Shown: positions 1-11,210 of the stretch, in pieces
How positions within the stretch are numbered: the first letter of the stretch is position 1
Layout: every line of letters begins with the position of its first letter
Source of the DNA: Holtermannia corniformis
Taxonomy: Eukaryota; Basidiomycota; Tremellomycetes; Holtermanniales
DNA length: 64,000 bases
Direction: 5' to 3'
NCBI GenBank assembly: GCA_001599935.1
Contig: BCIJ01000011.1
Coordinates: 364,252 to 428,251, forward strand
Program-made: the position numbers and the translations under genes
The notes under the pieces: model-generated
What the model saw: the letters and a program-made list of their open reading frames with translations, nothing else
Told to the model about the DNA's origin: nothing
The model's database searches: none

Positions 1-1616
1 TGCTTTGCAGCCTATGTCCTTGGAGCTCTCATTCATGAGGACTGACCGAGTCAATGTCGACGAAAAGTGCGTATTGTCTTGGGCAGTCATTTACAGACGT
101 TCATGTCGACAGGGTGTCGACTCGTAACCCTCTTTTCTTCGTGCTCAACGCGCTCACAATGACGCTCGGCAATGTCAACTCGGCTCCGGTCAACCTGCGA
201 GCCCTGCTCATCGAGAATGTTCGCCTCGACATTGCGTCCCTGCAAGAGCGCGTGTTACTCCATTATCAGGATCAGTTCATGTCTCAAATCTACCGTGTGC
301 TTGGCTCGGCCGACTTTTTGGGCAACCCCGTCGGCTTGTTCAACAACATCAGCTCCGGCGTGTCGGACATCTTCTACGAGCCATACCAGGGCATTGTCAT
401 GCATGGCAACAAGGACATTGGCTTGGGTATCGCTCGTGTGCGTCTGCGTAGTGCTCCTTGGTCTCTGCTGACACTGCTTAGGGCGCCACGAGCTTTGCAA
501 AGAAAACGGTGTTTGGTATCACCGACAGCATGACCAAGTTTACTAGCAGTATTGGCAAAGGTACGTAGGCCTTTCGGCTCGTTTTCCATAGCTTATCCTT
601 GCAAAGGTCTGTCGGCGGCAACGCTCGACCAGGAGTTCCAAACCAAGCGACGAATGACTCAGCGCCGTAACAAGCCCAAACATGCGCTGTACGTAGCAAT
701 TGACCGTGTAGACATCGTGCTGATCAGTGTCAGCTATGGCGTTGCGGCAGGGGCAAGCGCATTCGCTGACAGCGTGACGAGCGCGTTCGAGGGCGTGGCG
801 GTACGTGCCTCCTCTCCTGGAAAGAATGCAAGGCTGACAAACTTTAGTCGAAACCGATGGAGGGCGCTGAACGAGGCGGGGCGGCGGGTTTCGCGAAAGG
901 CGTTGGTCAGGGCTTTGTGGGGTTCGTCTGGCGCTCTTGATACCGTCCCAGCCTGACAACACCACAGCCTGTTCACCAAACCCGCTGTGGGTGTGATGGA
1001 CTTCCTCGCAGCATCCACCGAGGGCATTCGAAACACGACGACCGTCTTTGATCAGAATGAGATTGATCGGGTGCGCTTGCCACGGCACATTGCAGCAGAT
1101 GGCGTTCTACGAGTGCGTCGATTGCTATGTGCAGAAGTGTCCGTTGATGTCTTGTAGCCCTTCTCGGCGCGTGAGAGCCTTGGACAGTCGTGGCTGAAGG
1201 ATCTCGACTCTGGCGCCTACATGCACGAGAGCTATGTGGTGCACCTTGGTGAGTGATCTGTAAACTTGCCGCGAGACACTGACCCACTCTGCAGACATTC
1301 CCGGCGACGACTCGGTCGCGATACTCTCAAGCCAGCGCATTCTGTTCGTGCAGCTGCGCAAGCTCCGCGTCATGTGGCAGGTGCCGTTCGAGGAATTGAA
1401 ATCCCTGAGTCTGGAGGAGAATGGGATCAGCTTGACATTACGAGGAGGGACACCGGGGCCGTTCCTACCGATCAGTGACAATTCGGGCCGGGAGTGGCTG
1501 TTCCGGAATATTGGGAGGTCAGTCGGCGTTCATCTCCGTCCTGATTCCACGCTGACGGCTTTGGCAGCGTGGTTGAAAAGTACAACCGAACGCATATCCA
1601 ACGAGAGATGGATTAA
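1..1616 (+). CDS. VPS13: VPS13 lipid-transfer protein, C-terminal part (5' truncated)
   Basis: VPS13 proteins are very large bridge-like lipid transporters at organelle contact sites. The window starts in an intron (AG at 9-10). The first exon reads PMSLELSFMRTDRVNV, followed by the highly conserved block with DFLGNPVGLFNNISSG and FYEPYQG, typical of the region before the VPS13 C-terminal domain. Later exons carry TVFDQNEIDRVRLPRH, ESYVVHLDIPGDD and a PH-like end with RILFVQLRKLRVMWQ and REWLFRNI. The reading frame ends HIQREMD at a TAA at 1614-1616. At least seven short introns interrupt it, for example the one opening GTGCGT near 58 and that ending CAG near 107. The family is usually about 3,000 residues, so most of the gene lies upstream of the window. 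The identification is secure; individual splice sites are less so. Confidence 0.93.
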
Positions 1617-1900
1617 GACGATGAAACGCAGATTACGACCCGAGATGTCAAAGATTGCGATTCCAGCAGGCGGCGCTGAGACGGGCGATCGGGTCTGAAT
1701 TCCGACAGTGGCGGACCGTCTCGGACACATTGTCGCTTACCCCTTGTCCACCAAATTGGCTGCTGCAGGGATGTCTGGTGCTCCGACTTATAGGCTGCGC
1801 ATCTGGCGCAGCTCTTGCTCACTTCTTCACTGTTCTTCGTCACGCACTGTACTTCGCAACGCACTGTTCTTCGCCACACTGTACTTTGCCACCTTCGACC
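1617..1900 (+). promoter_or_regulatory. Upstream region of the CPL1-like gene
   Basis: This 284-bp stretch lies between two same-strand genes. Its last 75 bp hold four copies of a 12-nt motif that are annotated separately. An open frame runs through it in phase with the next gene, but the signal peptide starts only at 1901, so I treat it as promoter and 5' leader. Confidence 0.5.
1828..1888 (+). repeat. Four tandem copies of CACTGTWCTTYG in a gene leader
   Basis: Copies lie at 1828-1839, 1845-1856, 1862-1873 and 1877-1888, so the spacing is 17, 17 and 15 nt. They alternate CACTGTTCTTCG and CACTGTACTTCG/TTG. The last copy ends 12 nt before the ATG at 1901. The regular spacing suggests tandem duplication or a multi-site binding element, in DNA or in the 5' UTR. 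No function is known to me. Confidence 0.7.
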
Positions 1901-2890
1901 ATGCTCCCTGCGACTCGTCTTTGGGCCTTTACGCTTTTGCTCAGTTCCTTCACCCTCGACGCATCGGCTCTGATCGGTCTGGGGACGTGCGCGCGTGTCA
2001 AGGCATCGGCAGCAGCGTCCTTGCCCAAAGCGCTGACCAACGCCAACGTTGATGCGGGCATCTGCGTCTGCCTCGACGCCAATGTCGACCTGGATCTCAG
2101 CGACTTGTCCCTTGCTGCGGGGCTACGGGTCTCGACTTCGGCGAATGCCAGTATCACGGGGAATGCTGCGCTTGATCTGGCCAACCTTGTGAGCTTTCCC
2201 CGACGACGGGTACTGCAAGCGCTGATGCTCGCCTCAGCTCACACTGGATATCCTCACCCCAGTGATCCTAGGCGGCGGCAAGGTGTTTGCAGGCATCTGC
2301 GCCGAAGTCTTGATCTCCAACTCGCACCACGTCTTCTCCAACACGAACTGCTGTGTTGGCACCGGTGCGCTGCTTGCTCTGAACGCGGTCAAGCGCGTGC
2401 TGACATTGACTCGATAGCATGCAACGCCGGCTACACCAAGTGTGGCAACAAGTGCATCGACGTCAGTACGACCACTTGCTCGTCTGGCATCGCCGTGCCC
2501 AGACCGCGTCGCAGAGATCTTGCGCGCTGCCCACGCGGGTTGACTTCGTGCCCGGTCGTCTCGACTTCGCGCTGGACCTCGGTCGACAGCTACGAGTGCA
2601 TCGATACGAGCACTGACGTCGAGTCATGTGAGTCTGCTCTACGAGAGTCGCTTGCATAGTTACTGACACTGGTCGCGTTCTCAGGTGGCGGTTGCCCAAT
2701 GGCGACTTCGCTCGCGGACGCTGGGACCGATTGCACAGCACTGCCCAACGTTGACGGCGTATCCTGCCACGGTGGACAGTGCAAGATTCAAGCGTGTGCA
2801 CGAGGCTACCAGCTCTCGGCCAACGGCACGTCGTGCGAACGGCGGATCGCATATGGCAAGACGGCCGCTCGCTTGCGGATTCAAAAGTGA
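1901..2890 (+). CDS. Secreted cysteine-rich protein with CPL1-like domain
   Basis: The start at 1901 begins a clear signal peptide (MLPATRLWAFTLLLSSF, cleavage likely after DASA). The mature chain contains alternating CVCLDANVDLDL-type segments and a Cys-rich region (TNCC, CNAGYTKCGNKC). The last exon carries GGC followed by DCTALP, VSCHGGQCKIQAC and GYQLSANGTSC. That cysteine pattern matches the CPL1-like domain of basidiomycete secreted proteins, named after Cryptococcus Cpl1. Three introns are supported: about 2189-2237, a second of about 54 nt ending at the TAG near 2417, and a third from GTGAGT near 2627 to CAG near 2683. The third joins ESC to GGC. The stop is at 2888-2890. The role in this fungus is unknown; the protein is probably extracellular and disulfide bonded. 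Confidence 0.82.
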
Positions 2891-3042
2891 GGTCCGACGG
2901 GTCGAGAGTCTTGGGTATCATGGTCTGGTGTGAACTTGTACGCATTTCGAGCATTATAGAGCTACATGTCGTTATTTATGGTGTATACGGCGGCCGCTTC
3001 GTGGTATCATACAAGATCCGTCTCTGTCTTCGCCGCCCAGAT

Positions 3043-4838
3043 CTACTGTGGCCCGAGGCTAAACTTGCGCTCGGCCTCTGACGGGCTCTCGTCGCCCTTT
3101 CCATCCCCTTTCCCGCCCACGCTGGGACTCTGGCCTCCAGTGTCGGCCTCGAAAGCGGCATCACCGCCCGTCGAGACGGCCGTATACGTGAAACCCATGG
3201 TCCGACTCGGTCGTCTCCTGACTTCGGGCACGCGCAGCGTGCCGTCGTTCGGCGCCCGATCGGCGGTTGATACGGGTTGGAATTCGATATCGTTAGGTTG
3301 TGGCTGGTTATTCGAGAACTGTGCGCAGCAGTCAAGATCAGCCCGGATCCCACTGTGCCGACAAAACGTACCGCGACAAAGAGAGCACTGGACAAGATTA
3401 CGACGGTCCCGAGCAGGCTCAGCGCCGAAGGGTATTTGTGAAACACGACGCGCTCAAAGAAGAGCGAGAACAGGATCTGGAGGTACATTGCGAGTGAGGC
3501 CCGGCCTGCCTTTTCACGCTGGAGGCCGTTGGTGACGAGGATCTGGGCGCAGAAGCCCGAGAACTGCGAGTGTAAGTGACCCTGCGGGAGGGGGAGTTGA
3601 CTCACGCCGATCCCGAAGAGCATGGTCCACCCGATGGCTGTGGAGGGCATGACGAGCTCAACTCGTAGTATCAGTATGCCACTGTGATGCGCCAGTGTCA
3701 GACACTGGTCTGGATGCATGCAGTCTAGCAGCACTCACAGAGCCGAGACGATCGAGCACCAGATTGCGAAATACGAAATCGAATGCAGTGCGTGGGCACG
3801 TTTACCAATCGCGCGGATCGTGGTATCTGCTCCCTCAGCCGTTTGCCGCTCGCAGCGCACGCCGAGACTCACAAGCGCCACTCGCGCCGGCAACACCGAC
3901 CAGAGCCCAGCCGACAGCAACCATCCTCTCTTGAGCACTGACGAGACCTGTCCCGTTCTCTGCTGCATCATGGAGGATCTCGTTCGTGTGCGTGTGTGAC
4001 CACCCTGCGCGCGAGCCCGAGTCGGGACTGAACCCGTACGAGTACTTTGTGCGTGGGTCGGCGAGGGTACCGAAGAGGAAGGGAGGGCGGGAGATGAGGA
4101 CTACGCCTAGTAGGGACACGACTGGGGGGTCTGGTTAGCTGGGGTACATGGGGTGGGGGAGGGTAGAACATACGGCCTGCCATGAGCTCACGCCGGGAGA
4201 GGGACTCTTTGAGAACAATGTACCCGAGGATGGCGGTGACTGTTGGCGAGAGGAAGGACAGCGTCGTAGCGTCTGGTAGGCTGTGATGAGAGTGATCAGC
4301 ATCGCCCTACGGTCCCCGCGGTCACTACTGACGACAACGCCTTGAGACTGTTATACATGCCCGTCAAGCCAAAGAACCCGAGTACGCCCCGCAGCACAAG
4401 CAGTAGTCGAACCTGAGGCGGCCCAAGCACGGGGTTCGGGTCACCCGAAGCGCTTAGCCAGACAAAGCACCCGATCGCGGTGATGGCCTGTCAGAGTGGA
4501 GCGCGGGATCAGCGTGTGCGCCTTTGTAAACTATGGGTCTTGTCACGCACCATGCGGACAAAGATGATCTGCAGGACCGGCATCCCGTTCTCCTCTTGGA
4601 GGATCTTTACACATAGTGTCTGACCGCTGAAGAAGAGCTGCGAGGCGGCAATGAGCTGTAGCCCGATGTTGGCCTGCTGCCACTGTCTGAACGTGGCGAG
4701 ATGCGCGCGCCAGGCTGATGGCGGTGGTAGCGATGATGGCTCATCAGGTTTTGGAGTGGTTGCCAGTGTTATGGGTGATGTCGTTGCTATGCTGTCCATG
4801 GTCCCGAGTGAGGGAGCACTGCTCTGATCGAGCGTCAT
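3043..4838 (-). CDS. DMT/EamA-family membrane transporter (SLC35G-like)
   Basis: This is a multi-pass drug/metabolite transporter of the EamA type; the substrate cannot be read from sequence. After a polar N-terminus, the first helices hold QLIAASQLFFSGQTLCVKIL and LQIIFVRM. Later exons hold FLGLTGMYNSLKALSLPDA and a stretch ending GVVLISRPPFLFG, the usual pattern before the mid-protein loop. The second EamA half includes AVGWALVGVAGASGAC, ISYFAIWCSI, WTMLFGIG, FSGFCAQILVTNGLQREKAG and LLGTVVILSSALFVA. The final intron (donor GTACGT, about 3334-3387) switches frame to an acidic/basic cytosolic tail ending KFSLGPQ. Without that splice the frame runs on implausibly to 2976. In-frame ATGs also exist at 4898 and 4799; I chose 4838 (MTLDQSSAP). 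It converges on the CPL1-like gene. Confidence 0.8.
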
Positions 4839-5050
4839 CTCCGAGCCACGAACCTGGGTGATCGCTCTCTCCAAAACTCGCGACCGGAGTCTCCACACTA
4901 GTCAAATTCGAAATCTCGGCAAGGGGTTTACCGGGCTTCGGCGTTTCGGAGAATTCCCGGTGGCAGAGGGGGTTTGGTCGCCATCTTTGAACTGGTTGCA
5001 AACTTGAGCATCGCCCTAGACTGCACTCTGGCGTGTGCACCCTGCTCATC

Positions 5051-5959
5051 ATGTCCTTTTCGACCGCCGTCCGCGCACTGCGCACACCAGTCGCCTCGTC
5101 GTCCCGCAGGACAATCGCGACATCGGCCATGGCGCACCAGCAGCCCGCCTCAGCGCCCGCCGGTTCCGATGTCAAGCTCGAAAAGTCGGCCGGCGTGCTC
5201 AGGGAGGGCGTGGCCGCCATGGCGATGCGTGCCGCTGCTTCGCTTGGTGGTGGGAGTGCACGTTCACGGGGGTTCGCAAATGGTGTGTGGCAGGTGTATG
5301 ATGGGATGACGGAGCACCGCTGACGATGATTGCTTTCTTCCTCGCTGTCTGTTGCTGCCTTGCTGCCGCTTACTGCACCCTGACAATGTACATGATCGAC
5401 CGACGCTACTTTCACAATCGCCGTCCTCCCTCTGTTTGGTTTTCGCAATCGACTTGTTGCCAATCTCGCTGGCCAACCTTGTGAACCGGAAACAGACCAG
5501 AGCACTGAAGACGCTGGGCCTCAACGGCGCGAGTTTGCCGCCCACACGGTCAGTGTTCCGACTGCAACCAAGCTCTGTGGCTTGATTCCTTATCCCGACG
5601 CCCACGTTTAATCCTAACGTTCGCAGACCTACTCCCCCCACTCCCTCTCCCAAACCTCCCTCTTCCCACCTCCCAAACGCGGCCCGCGCCCACCCCTCCT
5701 TGGTCCCTCGCGCGCCGCCGCCAAACTGTCCGACCCGTTCCTCAACGCACCGCACACCGCGTTCGTCAACCCGGTCAACGAAGCGCTGAACCCCGTCTTT
5801 GTCTCGGATTTCCTGACGCAGATGGGCAAGATCAAGAAGCGCGCCGAAACGGGCTTGAGCTGGAAGAGTCAGCGGATGGTAGGCAAGATGGTCAGGCGCG
5901 CGAGGGGGATGGGCGTGATTTCGAGGTGGAGTAATCAGGTGTTGAATGGGCGGTATTGA
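5051..5959 (+). CDS. RSM18: Mitochondrial small-subunit ribosomal protein bS18m
   Basis: The N-terminus MSFSTAVRALRTPVASSSRR looks like a mitochondrial presequence, rich in Arg and Ser with no acids. The last exon, which follows a CAG near 5626, carries NPVFVSDFL, then MGKIKKRAETGLSWKSQR and a run of basic residues with ARGMGVISRWS. This matches the bS18 signature (start of the fold, IKKR..TGL..K.QR, then RRAR..G). The stop is TGA at 5957-5959. The middle is poorly resolved: one intron may start at GTGTGT near 5280 and another at GTCAGT near 5549, with a short exon between. The strand around 5640-5700 is very C-rich. The product should sit in the mitoribosome small subunit. The family call is firm; the internal exon structure is not. 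Confidence 0.72.
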
Positions 5960-6122
5960 GCGAGAGGAGTATGCATTGGTTACAACTTGGTTGTGTAGGG
6001 TGGAGCTCTTGCAGATGATCAGTGACCGCTCGACTACATCCATTTCGGTCCTGGTGATTTGCCGGCGCACATGGTTGACGTCTCCACGTTGGATCACAAT
6101 CGTCGACGACCGAGCCGCTGGC

Positions 6123-8728
6123 ATGAACGGTCCAAAGCTCAGCTATGAACAGCTCCGAGCCCAAAAGGCCGCGTCCCAAGCCCGGCTCAGTCCCTGGGAA
6201 CACCATCAACGGCGTGGGAGCGTGCTAGAGTGTGTGCACTCGTCCCCGTATCGTCGTGTTGCTGATGCGGCGTGCAGGAGCGAGACGGATGCCGAATCGC
6301 TAGCGAGCTATTCGACGTTGCGGTCTGGGTCTGGGTCGTATGCTGCGCAGAGTCTCAGCCCGCGCATGGCGTCGCGCTCGCCGCTCTCATATGGCACTAA
6401 CAACCCGTTACCTCGACCCCGAGCTTCATCGCGCTCGTCTTCATCGCAGCTCGTACCACCGCCAACCAAGCCAACGCGACATGGTCATACCCAAAAGGTG
6501 ACAAGAGTCAGTACGCTCGATTCGAACCGGTATGAATCACCGCTCCGGCGCTGGTTGAGGTGGATGTCGAGGCAGGGTTTGAGTCGTTGGAGTCTATCGG
6601 TCGGTGTAGGTGCCGTCGTGGTTGTCAAGACGGCAGTGGGCATGGGCGGGTTCTCGGGTAGGTCTTGCGGGCCGAGGCATAATAGAACTGATGCTGGATC
6701 CAGGTCGAGGTGCACCACCGATGTATGGCGACTTTGAGGCTCAGCGGCATTGGATGGAAGTCATGGTCCATGTACCGATCAAACAGTGGTACTATTATGG
6801 GCCAGAGTGGTGGCAGCTCGACTGTATGTGCTTGACTGCTCTGTCTGCCCGGTGCTGGCTGACAGCTGGGGTACAGACCCGCCGCTGACGGCGTATGTGA
6901 GCTACCTCTGCGGCAAAGTGTGCGTCTCGCCGTTGCAGTGACTGTTCATCGCTGATCCTCTAATTCGACAGCGGCGCCGCACTCGATCCCTCCCATTTCG
7001 CTCTTGATACCTCCCGGGGCGTCGCCACGCCCGCACTCGTCACATTCATGCGCTCGTCAGTCCTAGCACTCGAGCTGGTGGGCTGGTACCCGGCCGTCGT
7101 GGCTTGGTGTATCTGGCAAGGTCGGAAAGCGGGTCGAAGCTGGCGCAGCCAGGTCCGTCCACCCCAGCTCGGCCTTCACAAGTTAACGGAGAGTAGATGA
7201 CGGCGATCATGACAATCCTGCTACAACCCTCGTTGATCCTGATCGACAACGGGCACTTCCAGTACGTCTTCACGCTCTGGGAGAACAGCAACTGATGCAC
7301 TTGTAGATACAACTCAGTCTTGCTAGCGTTGACCCTCGCGTCCGTACATCTACTCTCGACTTCGCACGACCTGCTGGCGTGTGTCGCCTTTGTCCTCGCT
7401 CTATCATTCAAGCAGATGGGATTATACTACGCGCCCGCGATCGGCGCATACTTGCTCGGCAAGTGCATCTGGCTCGGTGGGACAGAAGGGTATGTGAATG
7501 CGGATCAGTCACATACTGCTCTTATGCGCAACCAGGCTCTGGCTCTTCACCAAGCTCGGCGCCACGACGCTCACGAGCTTCTTGGTGGTCTTTGCACCCT
7601 TCCTCACGCCGTTCCCGACCACACCGCTCAAGGTCCTCGAGCGCATGTTCCCTTTTGGGCGAGGTGCGCTCTACGTAGATGCCTAGCCATCGAGCTGACG
7701 CTGCTGCGTAGGGATTTTCGAAGACAAGGTCGCAAATTTTTGGTGCGCGAGCAATGTCGTCTTCAAGTGGCGGCACTTTTTCGGCGTCGCGGCTATGGCT
7801 AGGGTATGTCGTGCTGTGACCGCCTTTTGGCGCTGCTGACGCGCCGTACAGCTCGCACTTTTGCTGACACTGGTCGCGCTGGTACCGACCATCGTGATCA
7901 TCCTGTACACCAGCTACCAGCTCCGGTTATCCACCAAGGCAACCTACACAGTTACATCCCCACTCACACCTACCATCTCGCTCGCAAACTCCACCCTCGG
8001 CTTGTCCGAAGACCCTCTGCGTACCCCCGCCATCGGCACGACCCGACCCGACCATCCACCCCCAACCGTCACGCTACTCCCACTCGCCCTGTTCACCTCG
8101 TCACTATCCTTCTTCCTATTCTCGTTCCAGGTCCACGAAAAGAGCATCTTGATCCCGCTCATGCCGCTCATGCTGTTGATGAGTGAACGTGGCGCGGGCC
8201 AGAGCAAAAGCCGCAAGACGCTAGATGTGCAGCGCGGGTTCAGTGACCAAGTTTGGGAATGGGGCGTGCTGCTCAACAACGTCGCCGTCTTCAGGTGCGT
8301 TGGCTGCTATCCACCGACGTGCAGATGGCTGATGATGTAAAGCATGTGGCCGCTGCTCTCTCGCGATGGTCAAGCGCTGCAATATGTGGCTATGACACTG
8401 CTGTGGAACTTTGCGATTGGCTACTCGCCATTCGCAGTCGAGGACACGCTTGTGCGGCGGGCAGGCTATGTGAGTCGCTGTGTGTCACCTTAGGCCCCGC
8501 GCTGACACTCTACACCAGCTCGTCTACGCCGCAATCGCCGCCGTCCACGCCGCACCACTGTTATCGCCACCGCCAGGACGCTACCCAGACCTCTACATCA
8601 TCTTCAACGTCCTGATCGCCAGTGCCGTCTTTGGCGTAGCCTACCTCTGGGGCAACCTCAAGCTGATCGAAGCCGCGTGGAGCCTCGGCGCGTTCTCGCC
8701 AAAAGCACCAAAGACGAAAACACTGTAA
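6123..8728 (+). CDS. ALG6: ALG6 alpha-1,3-glucosyltransferase
   Basis: ALG6 adds the first glucose to the dolichol-linked Man9GlcNAc2 in the ER lumen. A polar Ser-rich cytosolic extension of about 150 residues precedes the first membrane helix (LSVGVGAVVVV). The lumenal GT-C signature follows: YGDFEAQRHWMEV, WYYYGPEWWQLD, then across an intron YPPLTAYVSYLCG. Further matches are SRGVATPA, LIDNGHFQYN, LSFKQMGLYYAPA, FPFGRGIFEDKVANFWC and FQVHEKSILIPLMPL. The C-terminus ends GAFSPKAPKTKTL at 8728. About ten short introns interrupt it; the one at about 6832-6893 splits the conserved D-Y of the DYPPL motif. The long N-terminal extension is unusual compared with yeast Alg6. Its stop is only 27 bp from the stop of CCT8 on the opposite strand. 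Confidence 0.93.
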
Positions 8729-8755
8729 CTAGATGCAAAGTGATTGTACATGAGT

Positions 8756-10865
8756 CTAGTCCTGCTCGTCCCAGTGGCCCTGCTGCTTTGGTGGCGCGAT
8801 CCCCGCTTGCTTGGAAACGATGATGCTGTCTACCCGCAGTACCGATACCGCGGCTTCCGTGCTGACGTCGTCAGTCTGTAGACAGGCAAGTGGTCAGACT
8901 TACGCAAGCTTGATCGCCCAGTCCTTTGCCGTGAACGAGTCGAACACATTGACGGTCGCTGTTGAGATTGTACCGTTCTCCTCGCTCTGCTCGCGATCAG
9001 CACTGCCCGCCAGGATTCACCAAAGCACTCACGTCGATATCGACCCCGACATCGGCCTTGCCCTCGCCGTGCGCCTTGTACAGCGCACTCACGACGTCTT
9101 CTGCGTTCAACCCCGCGTTCTCCGCCAGCGTGCGCGGGACAACCTCGAGCGCTTCCGCCCAGCGACGGATCGCATGCTGGGCCAGACCAGGCGTCTTCTC
9201 GCCATACTCTGCGACTCTGCGCGCGAGCTCGATCTCGGTCGCGCCCGCTCCGGGGACCAAACGACCATCGCGGAACAGGTTGCGGACAGTGTTGATACCG
9301 TCGTCTAGGGACCGCTCGAGATCGTCCAAGTGGTTGGCTGTCGCGCCACGGAGGACAATCGTGGCCGTCCGGGTCCGTTCTTGCGCTTCTTGTCGGAGCA
9401 CGGTGACGCGGTCGCCGCCGATCTCGATCGTCTCAAAGACGTCGACGAGACCGGCTTCTTCGGGCGTTGGCGCACCGAGACGAGCAAGAGGCGTGGCACC
9501 GACGACACGGCATAGGCGCCGCAAGTCGAACTTTGACAGGACCTTGACGACGGCGATCCCGAGCCGGTTCAGGTAGTGGAGTGCGAGGTCACCGATGCCC
9601 GAACCCGCAATGATGAGCTTGACGCCAGAGTCGGCAATCTCCTTGAAGATCTGGCCGTGTGTGAGCGAGTCAAATGGAGGCAGGCAAAGCTAACAAACCT
9701 TTTCCAACTGCTGCTCCTCGCCCCGCGAAAAGTCGAGAAGCTCATCCGCCTTCGTGAGCAGCACTGTGCCCTTTGTCTCGGTCTGCGAAATGTCGAGACC
9801 ACAAGTGTACACTGCGACCTTGGCTTTTTCAGCATTCTTGATGATCCCTCGAGGCCCGTCAGCCTGTGATCTCGTAGGCCACTGGCACACGCACCATCCG
9901 GTTCCCGACCAAACACCATCCCGCGCACCATCCGGCTCGACTCGAGGCCGCTTCCAAGGACCTTGACGACGCGCACGCTGTCCACGTTGAATTCCTTTGG
10001 GTTCTTGGGCATGACGGCGAGCGAGGCCTCGGCGACGAGCTTGGACAAGATGCCTTCGGACCCGGGTTGCTTGGACGCGAGAGAAGATGAAACGGCGGCA
10101 GCGAGCTGGTCGACGGTAGGGAGGGGCGAAGTGGGGATGGTAGTGGTGATCAGGTCTGTTGCTGGTTAGCCCACGTCTCTGTAGTGTGCGGTCATGACCC
10201 ACTCTCAAGTTCTTCCCGACCCTTGAGCGCCGCCATCTCGTAGCCCATGACGACTTCGCTCGGGTGCAGGCCCATGACGAGCAAATGCTCCGACTTTTTC
10301 AACAACTCGCCAGCGAGGATCAGCACGAGGTTGGTCGCGTCACCGATCTGTCAAGGCCGGGTCAGCGTTCAAGCTATCGGCATGGCGACATACCTCGGAC
10401 TCTTGCGCATTGCTCGCCATGACCAGCAATTTGGCCGCTGGGTGCGCGACCTCGATCTCACGGATGATGGTGGCGGCGTCCGAGGTTACGAACAGCCGGC
10501 CGAGGTGGTTGATGATGAGCTTGTTTCGGCCTGTGCGGTGCATGAGGTGTGATTGGGATGAGTAATGATCACACACATACCGTTGGGACCAAACGACGTC
10601 CGCACAATCTCGCTGAGCTCTCCGACGGCTTGGATATTCCGAAGGACCGACTCTTCAAGGCCGGACATGTGCTGAGTGGGTGTCAGTCGCCGTCGAACCA
10701 CTATTGGGAGAAGATTAGGTCGGCAGCAGTAAGATATCTATGCCAGTTCCTAGACACTGGCCGACATCCTGCGACGCTGCCGACCCATCCGCGCAGTGTA
10801 CCGACCTTGTACCCCGGCTTAAAGAGGTCCATGCCACCCGACGCCTTTGGGACCTTGAGCGACAT
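8756..10865 (-). CDS. CCT8: Chaperonin CCT/TRiC theta subunit
   Basis: CCT8 is one of eight subunits of the cytosolic chaperonin that folds actin and tubulin. The start MSLKVPKASGGMDLFKPGYK and the next exon HMSGLEESVLRNIQAVGEL are typical of theta. The ATP-site region TSFGPNGRNKLIINHLGRLFVTSDAATIIREIE is followed across an intron by IGDATNLVLILAGELL. Later come NVDSVRVVKVLG, GPRGIIKNAEKAKVAVYTCG, and TIVLRGAT before DDLERSLDDGINTVR and VPGAGATEIELARR. The end is GIAPPKQQGHWDEQD. The usual GDGTN box reads GDATN here, a small departure worth noting. About eight introns are present. The start ATG is at 10863-10865 and the TAG at 8756-8758. Length and order fit the family. Confidence 0.95.
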
Positions 10866-11210
10866 TGTGAGCTGGCTTTTAAGACTTGTCTATGCTGTCT
10901 GTGCGTGTGCTTGCTGTGCTATCGCTTGCGAGATGCCAGTGATCGCGTCGGTGGTCGAGTCGACTGGTGCTGATGCCTCGTACTGAACTTCTACGACGCT
11001 CTAACCCCACGCGGTCCAAGCGCCACTCTCGGCGCGACCGGCGTTACGCGTGAGCGGTCAGCACCGACGCGACTGACTCTACGCGGCTGGCAATAACCTG
11101 CATGCTTCACCTCCCTGCCCTGGGGCTACACTGTAATCTGCTACTAACTCGTACGACTGCGACGTGATGTTACTGACTGGAAAATCCTACTGATCGCTTC
11201 GCTCGCAACG
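10866..11210. other. Intergenic region upstream of CCT8
   Basis: This 345-bp stretch lies between the CCT8 start and the stop of the HSF-type gene, both on the minus strand. I see no ORF with supported function and no perfect heat-shock element of three inverted GAA units. It must hold the CCT8 promoter and the 3' UTR of the upstream gene. Confidence 0.4.

Noticed and set aside
5264..6124. 286-codon minus-strand ORF
   Set aside because: It is antisense to bS18m and its leader and shows low-complexity Gly/Arg/Glu bias without a family match.
6519..6530. tRNA B-box-like GGTTCGAATCG on the minus strand
   Set aside because: The flanking bases do not form a T-stem and the site lies in the ALG6 N-terminal coding exon.
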